The position numbers and the translations under genes were made by a program. From assembly GCA_035577985.1 (NCBI GenBank), contig DATJZY010000145.1, positions 1 to 62,378 of the forward strand: 62,378 bases of DNA, written 5' to 3'. The notes below the pieces were generated by a model. It saw nothing but the letters and a program-made list of their open reading frames with translations. It searched no databases and was not told the origin of the DNA. Below, in pieces: positions 1 to 9,101 of the stretch; within the stretch, counting starts at the first letter, position 1; each line of letters starts with the position of its first letter. The DNA comes from Candidatus Eisenbacteria bacterium. GTDB taxonomy: Bacteria > Desulfobacterota > Binatia > DP-6.

Positions 1-1
1 G

Positions 2-247
2 ATCATCGAGGTCTCGCCCTCCCAGACCACCATCCAGCTCGACTTCATCTCGCCCTTCGAAGCGCACAACGTCGCGGAGTTCACGGTCGAGCCGCGAGGC
101 GACGCCACCAGCCTCACCTGGTCCATGCGCGGCCCGAGCACGTACATGACGAAGCTGATCGGCGTCTTCGTCAGCATGGACAGCATGATCGGGAAGGATT
201 TCGAGACCGGCCTCGCGAATCTGAAGTCCCTCGCCGAAGCCGCGTGA
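2..247 (+). CDS. SRPBCC-fold protein, C-terminal fragment
   Basis: Only the last 81 codons are inside the window; the frame is open from base 2 to the TGA at 245-247. The visible part has the alternating beta strands and the long C-terminal helix (ending SLAEAA) of the START/SRPBCC polyketide-cyclase-like fold, with a phrase like TWSMRGPSTYMTKLIGVF that is typical of the last strand and helix in this family. Proteins of this fold bind hydrophobic ligands in a central cavity; the ligand cannot be told from this fragment. The next gene is a second SRPBCC protein on the same strand 29 bases away, so the two probably form a small operon. The family call is good; the specific function is unknown. 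Confidence 0.7.
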   Translation: MIEVSPSQTTIQLDFISPFEAHNVAEFTVEPRGDATSLTWSMRGPSTYMTKLIGVFVSMDSMIGKDFETGLANLKSLAEAA

Positions 248-276
248 CGCGTCACGCAATGGAAAGGACCATCGAC

Positions 277-723
277 ATGTCCACAGGCACCATCCGACTG
301 CATCGCGTGCTCCGTGCGAATCCCGATCGCGTCTACCGGGCGTTTCTTGACGCCGACGCGATGGCCAAGTGGCTTCCGCCGTACGGATTCACCTGCAAGG
401 TGCACCACATGGATCCCAGAGTGGGCGGCACCTACAAGATGTCGTTCACGAACTTCACCACCGGGAACGGCCACAGCTTCGGCGGCGAGTATCGCGAGCT
501 CGTGCCGAACGAGAAGATCCGCTACACGGACCGGTTCGACGATCCGAACATGCCGGGAGAGATGCAAACCACGGCAACGTTGAGGCAGGTGTCCTGCGGC
601 ACCGAGCTCGAGGTCGTCCAGGAGGGGCTGCCCGAAGCCATCCCAACCGAGATGTGCTACCTCGGCTGGCAAGAGTCGCTCGCACAGCTCGCGACGCTCG
701 TCGAGCCCGAGATCCCAGGGTAG
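277..723 (+). CDS. SRPBCC / AHSA1-like protein
   Basis: This 148-residue protein matches the activator-of-Hsp90-ATPase-1-like branch of the SRPBCC superfamily: an N-terminal strand with HRVLRANPDRVYRAFLD, then AMAKWLPPYGF, the VGGTYKMSF strand and the C-terminal helix with GWQESLAQLATLVEP. Such proteins are small cytoplasmic ligand-binding or stress proteins, often encoded beside ArsR regulators or each other. I chose the ATG at 277 because GGAAAGGA lies 8 bases before it; upstream in-frame starts (GTG 244, ATG 259) lack a ribosome-binding site, and the GTG overlaps the preceding stop. It follows another SRPBCC gene, which suggests a duplicated pair. No catalytic function can be assigned. Confidence 0.8.
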   Translation: MSTGTIRLHRVLRANPDRVYRAFLDADAMAKWLPPYGFTCKVHHMDPRVGGTYKMSFTNFTTGNGHSFGGEYRELVPNEKIRYTDRFDDPNMPGEMQTTATLRQVSCGTELEVVQEGLPEAIPTEMCYLGWQESLAQLATLVEPEIPG

Positions 724-756
724 CGGCGCCGGTCGGCTCGCGAGCAACCCGAGGCG

Positions 757-2277
757 TCAGCTTGCCCCCGCCGACGGGACGACCGTCGCCATCACCGCGC
801 CCGATCCCTCGTCGGTGATCTCCACCTTCACCGGACCGCCGGGCGGATTCTTCGCGGCGGCGTCGCGCAGCGTGTCGGCGAGGCGGCTCGTGAACTTCTG
901 CTTCACCTCGTCCGGCATCCCGCCCATCGGGAAATTCCGCATGACCACGCGGGCCGTGCCAGGCGTGGTCCAGTCGATCCGGGCGATGCGCGGCCCCATG
1001 ATCTGGTGCGCGCGGAAGGCGTCCTCGACCTCCTTCTGGAAGGGCGTCGCGTTCGCGGCGGCCGATGGCTTCTCCGGGGTGCCCGCCGAAGGCTCGACCG
1101 TCGCCATCACGGCGCCCGACGTCTCGTCGGCGATCTCCACCTTCACCCGGCCGCCGGGCGGATTCTTCGCGGCGGCGTCGCGCAGCGTGTCGGCGAGGCG
1201 GCTCGTGAACTTCTGCTTCACCTCGTCCGGCATCCCGCCCATCGGGAAATTCCGCATGACCACGCGGGCCGTGCCGGGCGTGGTCCAGTCGATCCGCGCG
1301 ATGCGCGGCCCCATGATCTGGTGCGCGCGGAAGGCGTCCTCGACCTCCTTCTGGAAGGGCGTCAGGCTCGCGGCCGGCGCGGCGGCGGGTGACGTATCCT
1401 CGGCCGTGGCCGCCGCCGGCGGCTGCCCGCTCATGCGCGCGATGGTCTGATCGATCTGCGCGCGCACGCTGGGCTCCGTCGCGAGCTCGCGGGCCTTCTT
1501 CACGGCCGCCAGGCCCGCGGCCTTGTCGCCCTGCTGATCGAGCGCGATCCCCAGGTAGTACTGCGCCGGCCACGTGTCGGGCTTCTTCGCGATCACGTCG
1601 CGCAGGATCGCGGTCGCCTTCTCGACGTTCCCGGCCGACAGGTACGACGCGCCGAGCGCCGTGCGCGTCGGCTGGTCGTCGGGCTTGATGGCGAGGTAGC
1701 GCTCGTAGAGCGCGATCGCCTCGTCGGGCTCGTCCTGCTCGAAGTGGACGCTCGCGAGGCCGCGGAGCGCATCGGCGTTCTTCGGGTCGATCTCCAGGAT
1801 GTGCTCGTAGGTCTCGCGCGCCTTGTCGTAGTAGGCGGGATCGACCTGCGAGGTGCGGTAGTAGACCTGCGCAAGGCGACTCCAGGTGGCGATGTCCTTC
1901 GGGTCGGCGCTCGCCTTCTTGGCGAGGTCGTCGATGAAGGTCTTCACCTCGGCCGGGATCTGGATCGGCACGCGCGGGTGGTCGGGCGGAAGATCGTCCT
2001 GCGCCGTCGCCTGCGCCTGCGACGCGTTGGGCCGGCCGGCGCCGCGGCCCGGACCCGGCTTCGGACCCTCGGGCGAGAGAATGGCCGCCCAGATGCCGAG
2101 ACCCGCGACCAGGAAGAACCCGAGCACGCTGCCGCCGACGGCCGTGAGCTGCCACCCGCCGCCGCGCGCCGCCGCGGCGCTGGCCCCGCCCCCGGTGAGC
2201 GACGCCCCGCACTCGATGCAGTACTTCGCCTTGGGGGCCGCAGGCGTCCCGCACTGCGGGCAGAATCGAGCCGGCAT
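757..2277 (-). CDS. Zinc-ribbon, membrane-anchored TPR protein with duplicated C-terminal domain
   Basis: A 506-residue protein. It opens with a zinc ribbon (CPQC and CIEC, Cys 6, 9, 20 and 23), then one membrane segment at about residues 43-64, a charged linker, tetratricopeptide repeats at about 125-290, and two near-identical copies of a roughly 70-residue domain (core about 305-376 and 410-481) separated by Ala/Pro-rich linkers. The TPR part points to protein-protein interaction at the membrane. The repeated domain, containing DEVKQKFTSRLADTL, is not one I recognise. The two copies are 211/213 identical in DNA, so the duplication is recent or kept alike by gene conversion. The gene diverges from the peptidase gene at 2358. 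Function unknown. Confidence 0.75.
   Translation of the reverse strand: MPARFCPQCGTPAAPKAKYCIECGASLTGGGASAAAARGGGWQLTAVGGSVLGFFLVAGLGIWAAILSPEGPKPGPGRGAGRPNASQAQATAQDDLPPDHPRVPIQIPAEVKTFIDDLAKKASADPKDIATWSRLAQVYYRTSQVDPAYYDKARETYEHILEIDPKNADALRGLASVHFEQDEPDEAIALYERYLAIKPDDQPTRTALGASYLSAGNVEKATAILRDVIAKKPDTWPAQYYLGIALDQQGDKAAGLAAVKKARELATEPSVRAQIDQTIARMSGQPPAAATAEDTSPAAAPAASLTPFQKEVEDAFRAHQIMGPRIARIDWTTPGTARVVMRNFPMGGMPDEVKQKFTSRLADTLRDAAAKNPPGGRVKVEIADETSGAVMATVEPSAGTPEKPSAAANATPFQKEVEDAFRAHQIMGPRIARIDWTTPGTARVVMRNFPMGGMPDEVKQKFTSRLADTLRDAAAKNPPGGPVKVEITDEGSGAVMATVVPSAGAS
836..1048 (-). repeat. Tandem in-frame domain duplication, copy 2 (C-terminal)
   Basis: This 213-base stretch is repeated 315 bases further on, at 1151-1363. 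The only two differences are at 961 versus 1276 (A/G) and 981 versus 1296 (G/C). The period of 315 bases equals 105 codons, so the duplication keeps the reading frame and adds a second copy of the C-terminal domain to the TPR protein. Confidence 0.95.
1151..1363 (-). repeat. Tandem in-frame domain duplication, copy 1 (N-terminal)
   Basis: Partner of the repeat at 836-1048. The bases outside the shared core diverge more (about 774-835 versus 1089-1150), so the exact identity is confined to the domain core. That pattern fits either a recent duplication followed by linker change or ongoing gene conversion. Confidence 0.95.
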
Positions 2278-2357
2278 CGAAGCATCGGATCATTTCCGAT
2301 GGTCCCGCGACGGTCAAACAGCTTGACAGCGAGGTCGAAGCTGGGCGAGCAGCAGCC

Positions 2358-3626
2358 ATGGGCTGCGATACGTTCGTCGCGCTCGGCCCGGCCACCCGCG
2401 GCGGAGCGACGCTGTTCGCGAAGAACAGCGACCGGCCGCCGCGCGAGTGCCAGCGGATCGTGCAATTCCCGCGGCGTCGCAGCGACGCCGGCGCGCGCCT
2501 GCGCTGCCAGTACGTCGAGATTCCCGACGTCGCCGAGACGGCGGCGGTCGTGGGCTCGCAGCCCTGGTGGCTGTGGGGCTTCGAGCACGGCGTCAACGAG
2601 CACCGCGTCGCGATCGGCAACGAGACCGTCTTCTGCAAGGAGGGGCTCGGTCCGACTGGGCTCGTCGGGATGGACCTCGTGCGGCTCGGGCTCGAGCGGG
2701 GACGCACCGCGACCGAGGCGCTCGAGGTGATGACCGGGCTCATCGAGGCGCACGGGCAGGGCGGCTCCGGCCACGTGCACCTCGAGTGGCCGTACCACAA
2801 CGCGTTCCTCGTCGCCGACCCGTCGCGCGCGTGGGTCCTCGAGACCTCGGGGCGGCACTGGGTCGCGCGGCCGGTCGTGAACGCCGCGAACATCTCGAAC
2901 GGGCTCGCGATCGGTCTCGAGTGGACGCGCGGCTCGGGCGACGTGACGGCCTTCGCGGTCGAGCAGGGCTGGTGGCCCGCCACCGCGGGCCGCGTCGACT
3001 TCGCGAAGGCCTACAACGACGACGCGAGCATGCCGCCGAACCTGTGCGCCGCGCGGCGGCGACGCGGCGGCGCGCTGCTCGCCGAGGCGCACGGGCAGGT
3101 GACGGCGGCGACGCTCCGATCGGTGCTGCGCGACCACTACGACGCCGGCGCGGTTCATCGGCCGCTCGACATGACCGACCCGCACTACTTCTCGATCTGC
3201 ATGCACGCCGATCCGCTCGACAACACGACGGCCTCGATGGTGATGGAGCTGCCCGCGGATCCCGACGCGCTGGTGCGCGGCTGGGTGTCGCTCGGGAGCC
3301 CGTGCGTGGGGGCGTTCCTGCCGTGTTATCCACAGGCGCCGCTGCCGCGCCGGCTCGCCGTCGGGGGTGCCGATCCCGATCCCGCGAGCCCGTGGTGGCG
3401 CATGCGCGAGCTGCTGACGCTCGTCGAGCAGGACGTCGCGCGCCACGGTCCCGTCGTGCGTGCGCGCTGGGACGAGCTCGAGGCGGTGCTGGCCGCCGAA
3501 GCCCGCGACGTCGAGGCGGCCGCCCGCCGGGACGTGGACCCGTCGGCGAGGCTGACCACGTTCATGGAGAGCGCCGTCGATCGCCTGCTCGTGCGCGCCG
3601 CCGCGCTCGCGCGCGAGATCGCCTGA
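2358..3626 (+). CDS. Secernin-like C69 family peptidase
   Basis: A 422-residue protein starting MGCDTFVAL. Secernins and C69 dipeptidases are N-terminal-nucleophile hydrolases in which a near-N-terminal Cys becomes the nucleophile after the leader is removed. Here Cys3 in the MGCDT context fits that role with a very short leader. The conserved FAKNSDRPPRECQ stretch, the NEHRVAIGNE segment and the NISNGLAIG segment follow in the usual order. The length is normal for bacterial secernin-like proteins (about 400-430). It is likely a cytoplasmic amidase or dipeptidase; the substrate is unknown. The gene converges on the flippase-like gene with only 3 bases between the stops, and diverges from the TPR gene. 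Confidence 0.82.
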   Translation: MGCDTFVALGPATRGGATLFAKNSDRPPRECQRIVQFPRRRSDAGARLRCQYVEIPDVAETAAVVGSQPWWLWGFEHGVNEHRVAIGNETVFCKEGLGPTGLVGMDLVRLGLERGRTATEALEVMTGLIEAHGQGGSGHVHLEWPYHNAFLVADPSRAWVLETSGRHWVARPVVNAANISNGLAIGLEWTRGSGDVTAFAVEQGWWPATAGRVDFAKAYNDDASMPPNLCAARRRRGGALLAEAHGQVTAATLRSVLRDHYDAGAVHRPLDMTDPHYFSICMHADPLDNTTASMVMELPADPDALVRGWVSLGSPCVGAFLPCYPQAPLPRRLAVGGADPDPASPWWRMRELLTLVEQDVARHGPVVRARWDELEAVLAAEARDVEAAARRDVDPSARLTTFMESAVDRLLVRAAALAREIA

Positions 3627-3629
3627 AGG

Positions 3630-5027
3630 TCAGCTTCCGGTCGCGCGGCGCTCGACCTCGGCGTCGTGTCGCACGCGCTCGAGATCCTCGCGCGTCACCG
3701 CGCGCAGCGTGGGATCGCGGCGGAAGAGCAGGATCAGGCCGCCCGGGATCGAGAGCGGCACCTTCTCGATCCAGAAGCCGAGGTTGCCGATGAGGAACGC
3801 CTTCGCGGCGCCGGCCTTCGAGCCGAGGAGCCACACGAAGACGAGCTCGCGGACGCCCTCGCCCGACGCCGACGGCGCGACGAACGTGCCGAACGTCATC
3901 ACGGCGGACGCGAACAGCACCTCGCTCGCGTGGACGTTCTGGGTCGCGATGGACATGGCGTTGCAGAAGTACATGAGGGTCGTCGTCAGCTGGCCGACGA
4001 TCGCCATCGCGAGGGCGATGAGCAGATGGCCGCGGTGGGTCGAGTACGCGGTCGCGGCGTCGATCACGTTGCCGGCGAACTTCTTCGCACGCGCCGTCGG
4101 CACGAAGCGGAGCAGGCCGCGGAACCACGCCGGCTGGAGGAGGAGGAGCACGCCCATGAGGAGCGCGGCGGCGAACGGCACCTTCATGGCGCCGACCATC
4201 TCGCCGAACGATTGCCCCTCGGTGATCCGGCCGGCGAACGGCATGAACATCAAGATCACGGCGAAGAGCCCGACGAGCCCGATCACGCGCTCGACGGCAA
4301 GGGCCGTCGTGCACTCGATGGGCTTCCTGGTGAGTCGGATCGTTTCGTAGAGCCGCCAGGCGTCGAGCCCCATCGTGCTCGGCGTGACGATGCCGAAGTA
4401 CCGCCCGATGAAGTACGTGCTGGAGAGGAACCCGAACTTGAGGTCGATCCCCTGGCCCTGCAAAAGGATCTGCCACCGCCACACGTTGGCGAAGATGCCG
4501 ACCAGCTTCACCAGCATGGCCGCGATGAACCACGGCACGAAGATCGACGGCTTGAGGTTACGGATCTCCGCCCACAGCTCGGAGAACTCGGCCGGCACGA
4601 GCTGGAAGCCCTGCCGGCGGAAGTAGACCGTGCCCGTCGCCTCCGCGAGCGGGACGGGCTCGTAGGTGTCTTCACCGGTCTTGCGGTAGACCGTCGTGAG
4701 GCCGCCGTCGCCGCAGTGGCGGAGCGGCTTCCACCGCGCCCAGCCGCCATCGGCCGTGTGGACGAAGACCGCTTGCTCCGAGGCCTCGACGCACACCTTC
4801 TCGATCGTGGTCGCAATGCGAGCCGGCGGAAGCGTCGTTCCCCGCAGGCGGGCCTGGAGCTGGCCGACGATGCCGGACGCAGCCGGGTTCGACACCTCGA
4901 ACGCGCCGGGTTGACGCAGCGACGACGCGTCGACCGGCACCCAGCCGCCGCCGAACTCGAGGAAGATGCCGACGAAGATCGCGACCGTGACGCCGAACTT
5001 GAGGAGGAAGCTCAGGAGCGCCTTCAT
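3630..5027 (-). CDS. Lysylphosphatidylglycerol synthase TM-domain / flippase-like membrane protein
   Basis: A 465-residue polytopic membrane protein. One N-terminal segment (MKALLSFLLKFGVTVAIFV) is followed by an extracytoplasmic region of about 140 residues, then the LPG-synthase transmembrane domain (UPF0104 type): the signature SSTYFIGRYFGIVTPSTMG, several helices, and the late APSASGEGVRELVFVWL motif. This domain family is linked to lipid or lipid-linked sugar flipping, as in AglD and MprF N-terminal domains, but the substrate here is unknown. I chose ATG 5027 because it starts the membrane segment directly; an upstream ATG at 5060 would add a non-hydrophobic leader. The inserted periplasmic region is unusual for the core family. 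Confidence 0.72.
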   Translation of the reverse strand: MKALLSFLLKFGVTVAIFVGIFLEFGGGWVPVDASSLRQPGAFEVSNPAASGIVGQLQARLRGTTLPPARIATTIEKVCVEASEQAVFVHTADGGWARWKPLRHCGDGGLTTVYRKTGEDTYEPVPLAEATGTVYFRRQGFQLVPAEFSELWAEIRNLKPSIFVPWFIAAMLVKLVGIFANVWRWQILLQGQGIDLKFGFLSSTYFIGRYFGIVTPSTMGLDAWRLYETIRLTRKPIECTTALAVERVIGLVGLFAVILMFMPFAGRITEGQSFGEMVGAMKVPFAAALLMGVLLLLQPAWFRGLLRFVPTARAKKFAGNVIDAATAYSTHRGHLLIALAMAIVGQLTTTLMYFCNAMSIATQNVHASEVLFASAVMTFGTFVAPSASGEGVRELVFVWLLGSKAGAAKAFLIGNLGFWIEKVPLSIPGGLILLFRRDPTLRAVTREDLERVRHDAEVERRATGS

Positions 5028-5067
5028 GCGGGGGGCCACGACAACACGGGCCCGCCGCAAAACACAA

Positions 5068-5100
5068 ACGGCGGAGGGGCCGTGGGGCCCGCTCCGCCGT
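5068..5100 (-). terminator. Intrinsic terminator after the sulfatase gene
   Basis: A GC-rich hairpin with 9-bp outer arms (ACGGCGGAG at 5068-5076, CTCCGCCGT at 5092-5100) and an inner GGCC pairing. Read on the minus strand it is followed by TTTGTGTTTTG. It lies 37 bases past the sulfatase stop. It shares its GGCGGAG...CTCCGCC stem with the terminators at 7078-7110 and 59359-59388. Confidence 0.75.
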
Positions 5101-5137
5101 GTGGTTTGCGATGCACGCGATCCGAGCGATCGGGTGG

Positions 5138-6829
5138 CTAGTCGCTCGCGTGACTCCTCTTCTTCATCTCATCGAGGATCCCACTCAGGTTGTACGACTC
5201 GGGCGCCTGCAGCGGCGGGAACTTCTCGTACGACATCAGCTCCTCCATCCACAGCTGCTGCCCGATGGGCAGCATGTTCCAGTCGTACTGGAAGGCGGTC
5301 ATCGGAGCGCTGAGCGCACCACCAAGGCTCATGGCCGACTTCTGGTCTATGCCGACCATCTGCTCGAAGGGATCGCGCTTGATGTTCTGGACCAGGGTGA
5401 AGTGGAACGGGACGAGCGGCATGATCCAGCCGGCCGGCCCGGGCTGCGACATGTTGTAGTACATCTTCCAGTTCTTGTAGCGGACCGCCGACGGCGTCGC
5501 GCCGGAGAAATAGAAGAAGTAGTCGCGCGCCGACTTGTCGGTCTTGCCTTCGAGGTACTCGCGCTGGTCGAAGCCGTCGAGCGTCGTCTTGACGATGCCG
5601 GGATACTTGCCAGCCTCGATCTGCTGCTTCAGCCCGTCGCCCTTGGGACCGCCGGCGATGTCGACGAACGTGGGGACCCAATCGAGGGCGGCGAACAGTT
5701 GGTTGAACACGGTGCCGGGTTTGATGTGCCCCGGCCAACGGATGACGCAGGGCGCCCGGTAGCCGCCCTCCCACGCCTCGCCCTTCTGGCCCTTGAAGGG
5801 AGTGACGCCGCCGTCGGGGAAGCTGATCGACTCGGCCCCGTTGTCGGTGGTGAAGACGACGATCGTGTTGTCGAGCTGGCCCATGTCCTCCAGCTTCTTC
5901 AGGACGAGGCCGATGTTGTCGTCCATCTGCTTCATCCCGGCTTCGTTGACGCCCCAGTCCTTGCCGCCCTTCACGCCCAGCATGGCCTCGTACTTCGGCG
6001 ACAGCACGGTCACGACGTGCATGCGCGCCGGGTTGTACCAGACGAAGAAGGGCTTGCTGGTCTTCTTCGGATCGTTGCGGTCGAGGAAGTCGATCACGTG
6101 GCTGGAGATCTCCTCGTCAACCGTTCTCGAACGGTCGAGCGTCAACGGTCCCTCGTCCTTGCAGGTCTGGTTCTTCTCCGTGCCGTCGGAGGACTTGCAC
6201 GCGAGGACCGGGCGCGGCGGCATCAAGCAGAGCGTCGTCTTCTGGTCCACGGCACCGGGAACCTCCGGAACTCCAGGGATCGGCGTGTTCTTGCAGGGCG
6301 GAGCGACGCCCTGCACCGTCGGCGTGCTGTTGATGTCTGGGAAGCTCACCTGCTGCATCGCATCGAGGTGGTAGAGGTAGCCCCAGTACTCCTGGAAGCC
6401 GTGCGCCGTCGGCAGCGCCGCCGTATGGTCGCCCAGGTGGTTCTTGCCGAACTCGCCGGTGGTGTAGCCCTGGTCGAACAGGAACTGGGCGAGCGCCGGC
6501 GTACCGGGGCGGAGGTAGGAGGGGCTTCCGGGCAGCTGCGGCGGGATCATGCCCGTGCGCAGCGGATACATGCCGGTGAAGAATGCGTTGCGCCCGGAGG
6601 TGCAGCTCTGCATCGCGACGTAGTCCATGAAGATCGCGCCTTCCTGTCCGATGCGGTCGATGTTGGGCGTTTCACCGACCATGAGGCCGCGGTGGTAGAT
6701 GCTCGGCTGCATCCAGCCGATGTCGTCTCCCATGATGAAGAGGATGTTGGGCTTGTCCGCCGCGGTGGCGGCGACGACCGGTACGAGCGAGGCGAGAACG
6801 AGTCCGACGACGGCGATCGCGTGCTTCAT
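5138..6829 (-). CDS. Secreted arylsulfatase
   Basis: A 563-residue S1-family sulfatase. After a cleavable signal peptide (MKHAIAVVGLVLASL...ATA) comes the metal-binding NILFIMGDDIGW strand (Asp35, Asp36), then the formylglycine site SCTSGRNAFFTG with the modifiable Cys76 and Arg80, the later KNHLGD motif, and TTDNGAE near residue 325 for metal binding. The +2 position of the CxPxR motif is Ser rather than Pro or Ala; CTAGR and similar variants are known in some sulfatase subfamilies. It needs a formylglycine-generating enzyme, which is not encoded here. Start chosen at 6829: GGGAGGAG precedes it and the signal peptide begins there, while the longer frame adds a charged leader. Monocistronic, with its own terminator at 5068-5100. 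Substrate unknown. Confidence 0.88.
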   Translation of the reverse strand: MKHAIAVVGLVLASLVPVVAATAADKPNILFIMGDDIGWMQPSIYHRGLMVGETPNIDRIGQEGAIFMDYVAMQSCTSGRNAFFTGMYPLRTGMIPPQLPGSPSYLRPGTPALAQFLFDQGYTTGEFGKNHLGDHTAALPTAHGFQEYWGYLYHLDAMQQVSFPDINSTPTVQGVAPPCKNTPIPGVPEVPGAVDQKTTLCLMPPRPVLACKSSDGTEKNQTCKDEGPLTLDRSRTVDEEISSHVIDFLDRNDPKKTSKPFFVWYNPARMHVVTVLSPKYEAMLGVKGGKDWGVNEAGMKQMDDNIGLVLKKLEDMGQLDNTIVVFTTDNGAESISFPDGGVTPFKGQKGEAWEGGYRAPCVIRWPGHIKPGTVFNQLFAALDWVPTFVDIAGGPKGDGLKQQIEAGKYPGIVKTTLDGFDQREYLEGKTDKSARDYFFYFSGATPSAVRYKNWKMYYNMSQPGPAGWIMPLVPFHFTLVQNIKRDPFEQMVGIDQKSAMSLGGALSAPMTAFQYDWNMLPIGQQLWMEELMSYEKFPPLQAPESYNLSGILDEMKKRSHASD

Positions 6830-7135
6830 GTGCTCCTCCCTCTGGTTTTGCACGGCGCGCGAGACGATCCTCACGCTGCGCAGCCTCACATGAGTTCGTG
6901 TCGCCTCATTGGAAGGATGCGCGATCCGGGTCAATGGCCGTCTGGACATCACGACCACGGGTTGCCTCGTTTGGGCCAGCCTGTGGCATGCAGGGGCGCA
7001 TCATTCCAGGCGCATCGAACTTCCGCAGCGTCGCCATCCGGACCGGCGCACGCGCGCTCGCATGAGAAGAAAACGACGACGGCGGAGAGGCCCGTGGCCC
7101 CTCCGCCGTCGATTTACCGCGCGAGATCCGAGGGA
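6830..7135. other. Intergenic region between sulfatase start and glnA stop
   Basis: 306 bases without a supported gene. The right end holds the glnA terminator (7078-7110). The left part must hold the sulfatase promoter and its ribosome-binding site GGGAGGAG just before 6829, but I see no clear -10/-35 or sigma-54 element. Short frames here are not convincing. Confidence 0.6.
7078..7110 (-). terminator. Intrinsic terminator after glnA
   Basis: A 10-bp outer stem (GACGGCGGAG at 7078-7087 with CTCCGCCGTC at 7101-7110) enclosing a further GG/CC pairing and a short loop. On the minus strand it is followed by GTCGTTTTCTTCTC. It sits 26 bases after the glnA stop and would end the amtB-glnB-glnA transcript. 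Confidence 0.8.
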
Positions 7136-8590
7136 TCAGGCGTCGTAGTAGAGGTGGAACTCGTACGGATGCGGGCGGAGGCGGAGCGCGTCGATCTCGC
7201 CCGTCTTCCACTCGATCCAGGTCTCGATCAGGTCCTCGGTGAAGACGTCGCCCTTCAGCAGGAACTCGTGGTCCTTCTTCAGGTTCGCGACCGCATCCGA
7301 CAAGGAGCCCGGCATGGACGGAACGTCCTTCAGCTCCTCGGGCGTGAGGGAGTAGATGTCCTTGTCGAGCGGGTTGCCCGGGTTGAGGCGCCGCTCGATG
7401 CCGTCGAGGCCGGCCATCAACATGGCCGCGAAGGCGAGGTAGCCGTTCGCCGTCGGGTCGGGGAAGCGCACCTCGATGCGCTTCGCCTTGGGCGACGGCG
7501 AGTACATCGGGATGCGGACGGCCGCGGAGCGATTGCGGCTCGAGTACGCGAGGTTCACGGGTGCTTCGAAGCCCGGCACCAGGCGGTGGTAGGAGTTCGT
7601 GCCGGGGTTGGTGATGGCGGCGAGCGCCGGCGCGTGCTTCAGGATGCCGGCGATGTAGTGCAGGCCGAGCTCGCTCATCCCGCCGTACTTGTCACCGGCG
7701 AACAGCGGCTTCTCGCCCTTCCAGATCGACTGATGGCAGTGCATGCCGCTGCCGTTGTCGCCGAAGACCGGCTTCGGCATGAACGTCGCCGTCTTGCCCC
7801 ACCGGCGCGCGACGTTCTTGACGATGTACTTGTACCACATGAGCGCGTCGCCCATCCTCGTGAGCGACAGGAAGCGCATGTCGATCTCGGCCTGGCCGGC
7901 CGTCGCCACCTCGTGGTGGTGCTTCTCGACGCGGATGCCGACCTTCTCCATCTCGCGCACCATCTCGGCGCGGATGTCCTGCTGGCTGTCGGTCGGGCCG
8001 ACCGGGAAGTAGCCTTCCTTGTAGCGCGGCTTGAAGCCGAGGTTCTTGCCCTCGACGATGCGGCCGCCGCGATCGTTGACCGGATCGCTCGCGCGCGCGG
8101 TGTTCCACTGGCCCTCGGCCGAGTCGACCGAGTAGTAGCCGGTGTGCTGGTTCTGCTCGTAGCGCACCTCGTCGAAGATGAAGAACTCCGGCTCGGGGCC
8201 GAAGTACGAGATCTCGCCGATGCCGGTCTGCTTCAGGTACGCCTCGGCCTTCTTCGCGATGTTGCGCGGGTCGCGGCTGTACTCTTCCTTCGTGATCGGA
8301 TCGATGACGCTGCAGGTGAGCGACAGCGTCGGGTTGGTCATGAACGGATCGATCACCGCCGTCGCCGGATCGGGGATCGCGAGCATGTCCGACGCGTTGA
8401 TCGCCTGCCAGCCGCGGATCGACGAGCCGTCGAAGCCCGAGCCCTCTTCGAAGACCTCTTCGGAGAGCTCGCTCGTCGGGATCGTGAAGTGCTGCCAGGT
8501 GCCGAGGAGATCGCAGAACTTGAAGTCGACCGCTTCGACCTTGTTCTCCTTGGCGAACTTGAGAACGTCCTTGGGTGTCTGTGTTGCCAT
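7136..8590 (-). CDS. glnA: Glutamine synthetase type I
   Basis: Makes glutamine from glutamate, ammonia and ATP in the cytoplasm as a dodecamer. The 484-residue sequence has the GSI signatures in order: [43 protein letters not shown], the ATP site [17 protein letters not shown] followed by [12 protein letters not shown], and [17 protein letters not shown] Tyr in [11 protein letters not shown] matches the adenylylation site of GSI-beta enzymes, so GlnE-type control is likely. It is the last gene of amtB-glnB-glnA, 58 bases after glnB, and ends at an intrinsic terminator. Nitrogen control through the sigma-54 promoter in front of amtB is likely; I see no separate promoter in the glnB-glnA gap. 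Confidence 0.97.
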   Translation of the reverse strand: MATQTPKDVLKFAKENKVEAVDFKFCDLLGTWQHFTIPTSELSEEVFEEGSGFDGSSIRGWQAINASDMLAIPDPATAVIDPFMTNPTLSLTCSVIDPITKEEYSRDPRNIAKKAEAYLKQTGIGEISYFGPEPEFFIFDEVRYEQNQHTGYYSVDSAEGQWNTARASDPVNDRGGRIVEGKNLGFKPRYKEGYFPVGPTDSQQDIRAEMVREMEKVGIRVEKHHHEVATAGQAEIDMRFLSLTRMGDALMWYKYIVKNVARRWGKTATFMPKPVFGDNGSGMHCHQSIWKGEKPLFAGDKYGGMSELGLHYIAGILKHAPALAAITNPGTNSYHRLVPGFEAPVNLAYSSRNRSAAVRIPMYSPSPKAKRIEVRFPDPTANGYLAFAAMLMAGLDGIERRLNPGNPLDKDIYSLTPEELKDVPSMPGSLSDAVANLKKDHEFLLKGDVFTEDLIETWIEWKTGEIDALRLRPHPYEFHLYYDA

Positions 8591-8648
8591 GCGAGCCCCT
8601 CCTAAGGCCCCGCGCCCGCGGCGCGTGTCTGCGTGTCGTTTCTGGGGA

Positions 8649-9023
<375 letters not shown>

Positions 9024-9101
9024 TTACGCCAAGCTCTCCGCGGTTGTAAAGATCGTCCGCTTCCTCGCTGCGTTTTGGCGGTCAGCACGACGGCTCGCTC
9101 G

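Noticed and set aside
455..2983. An 842-codon minus-strand frame spanning the TPR gene and the secernin gene.
   Set aside because: Out of frame with the zinc-ribbon/TPR protein and antisense to the secernin; no domain.
5099..8605. A 1168-codon open frame on the plus strand opposite the sulfatase and glnA.
   Set aside because: It is antisense to genes with clear families, is rich in Arg/Val/Glu as expected for GC-rich shadow frames, and has no recognisable domain.
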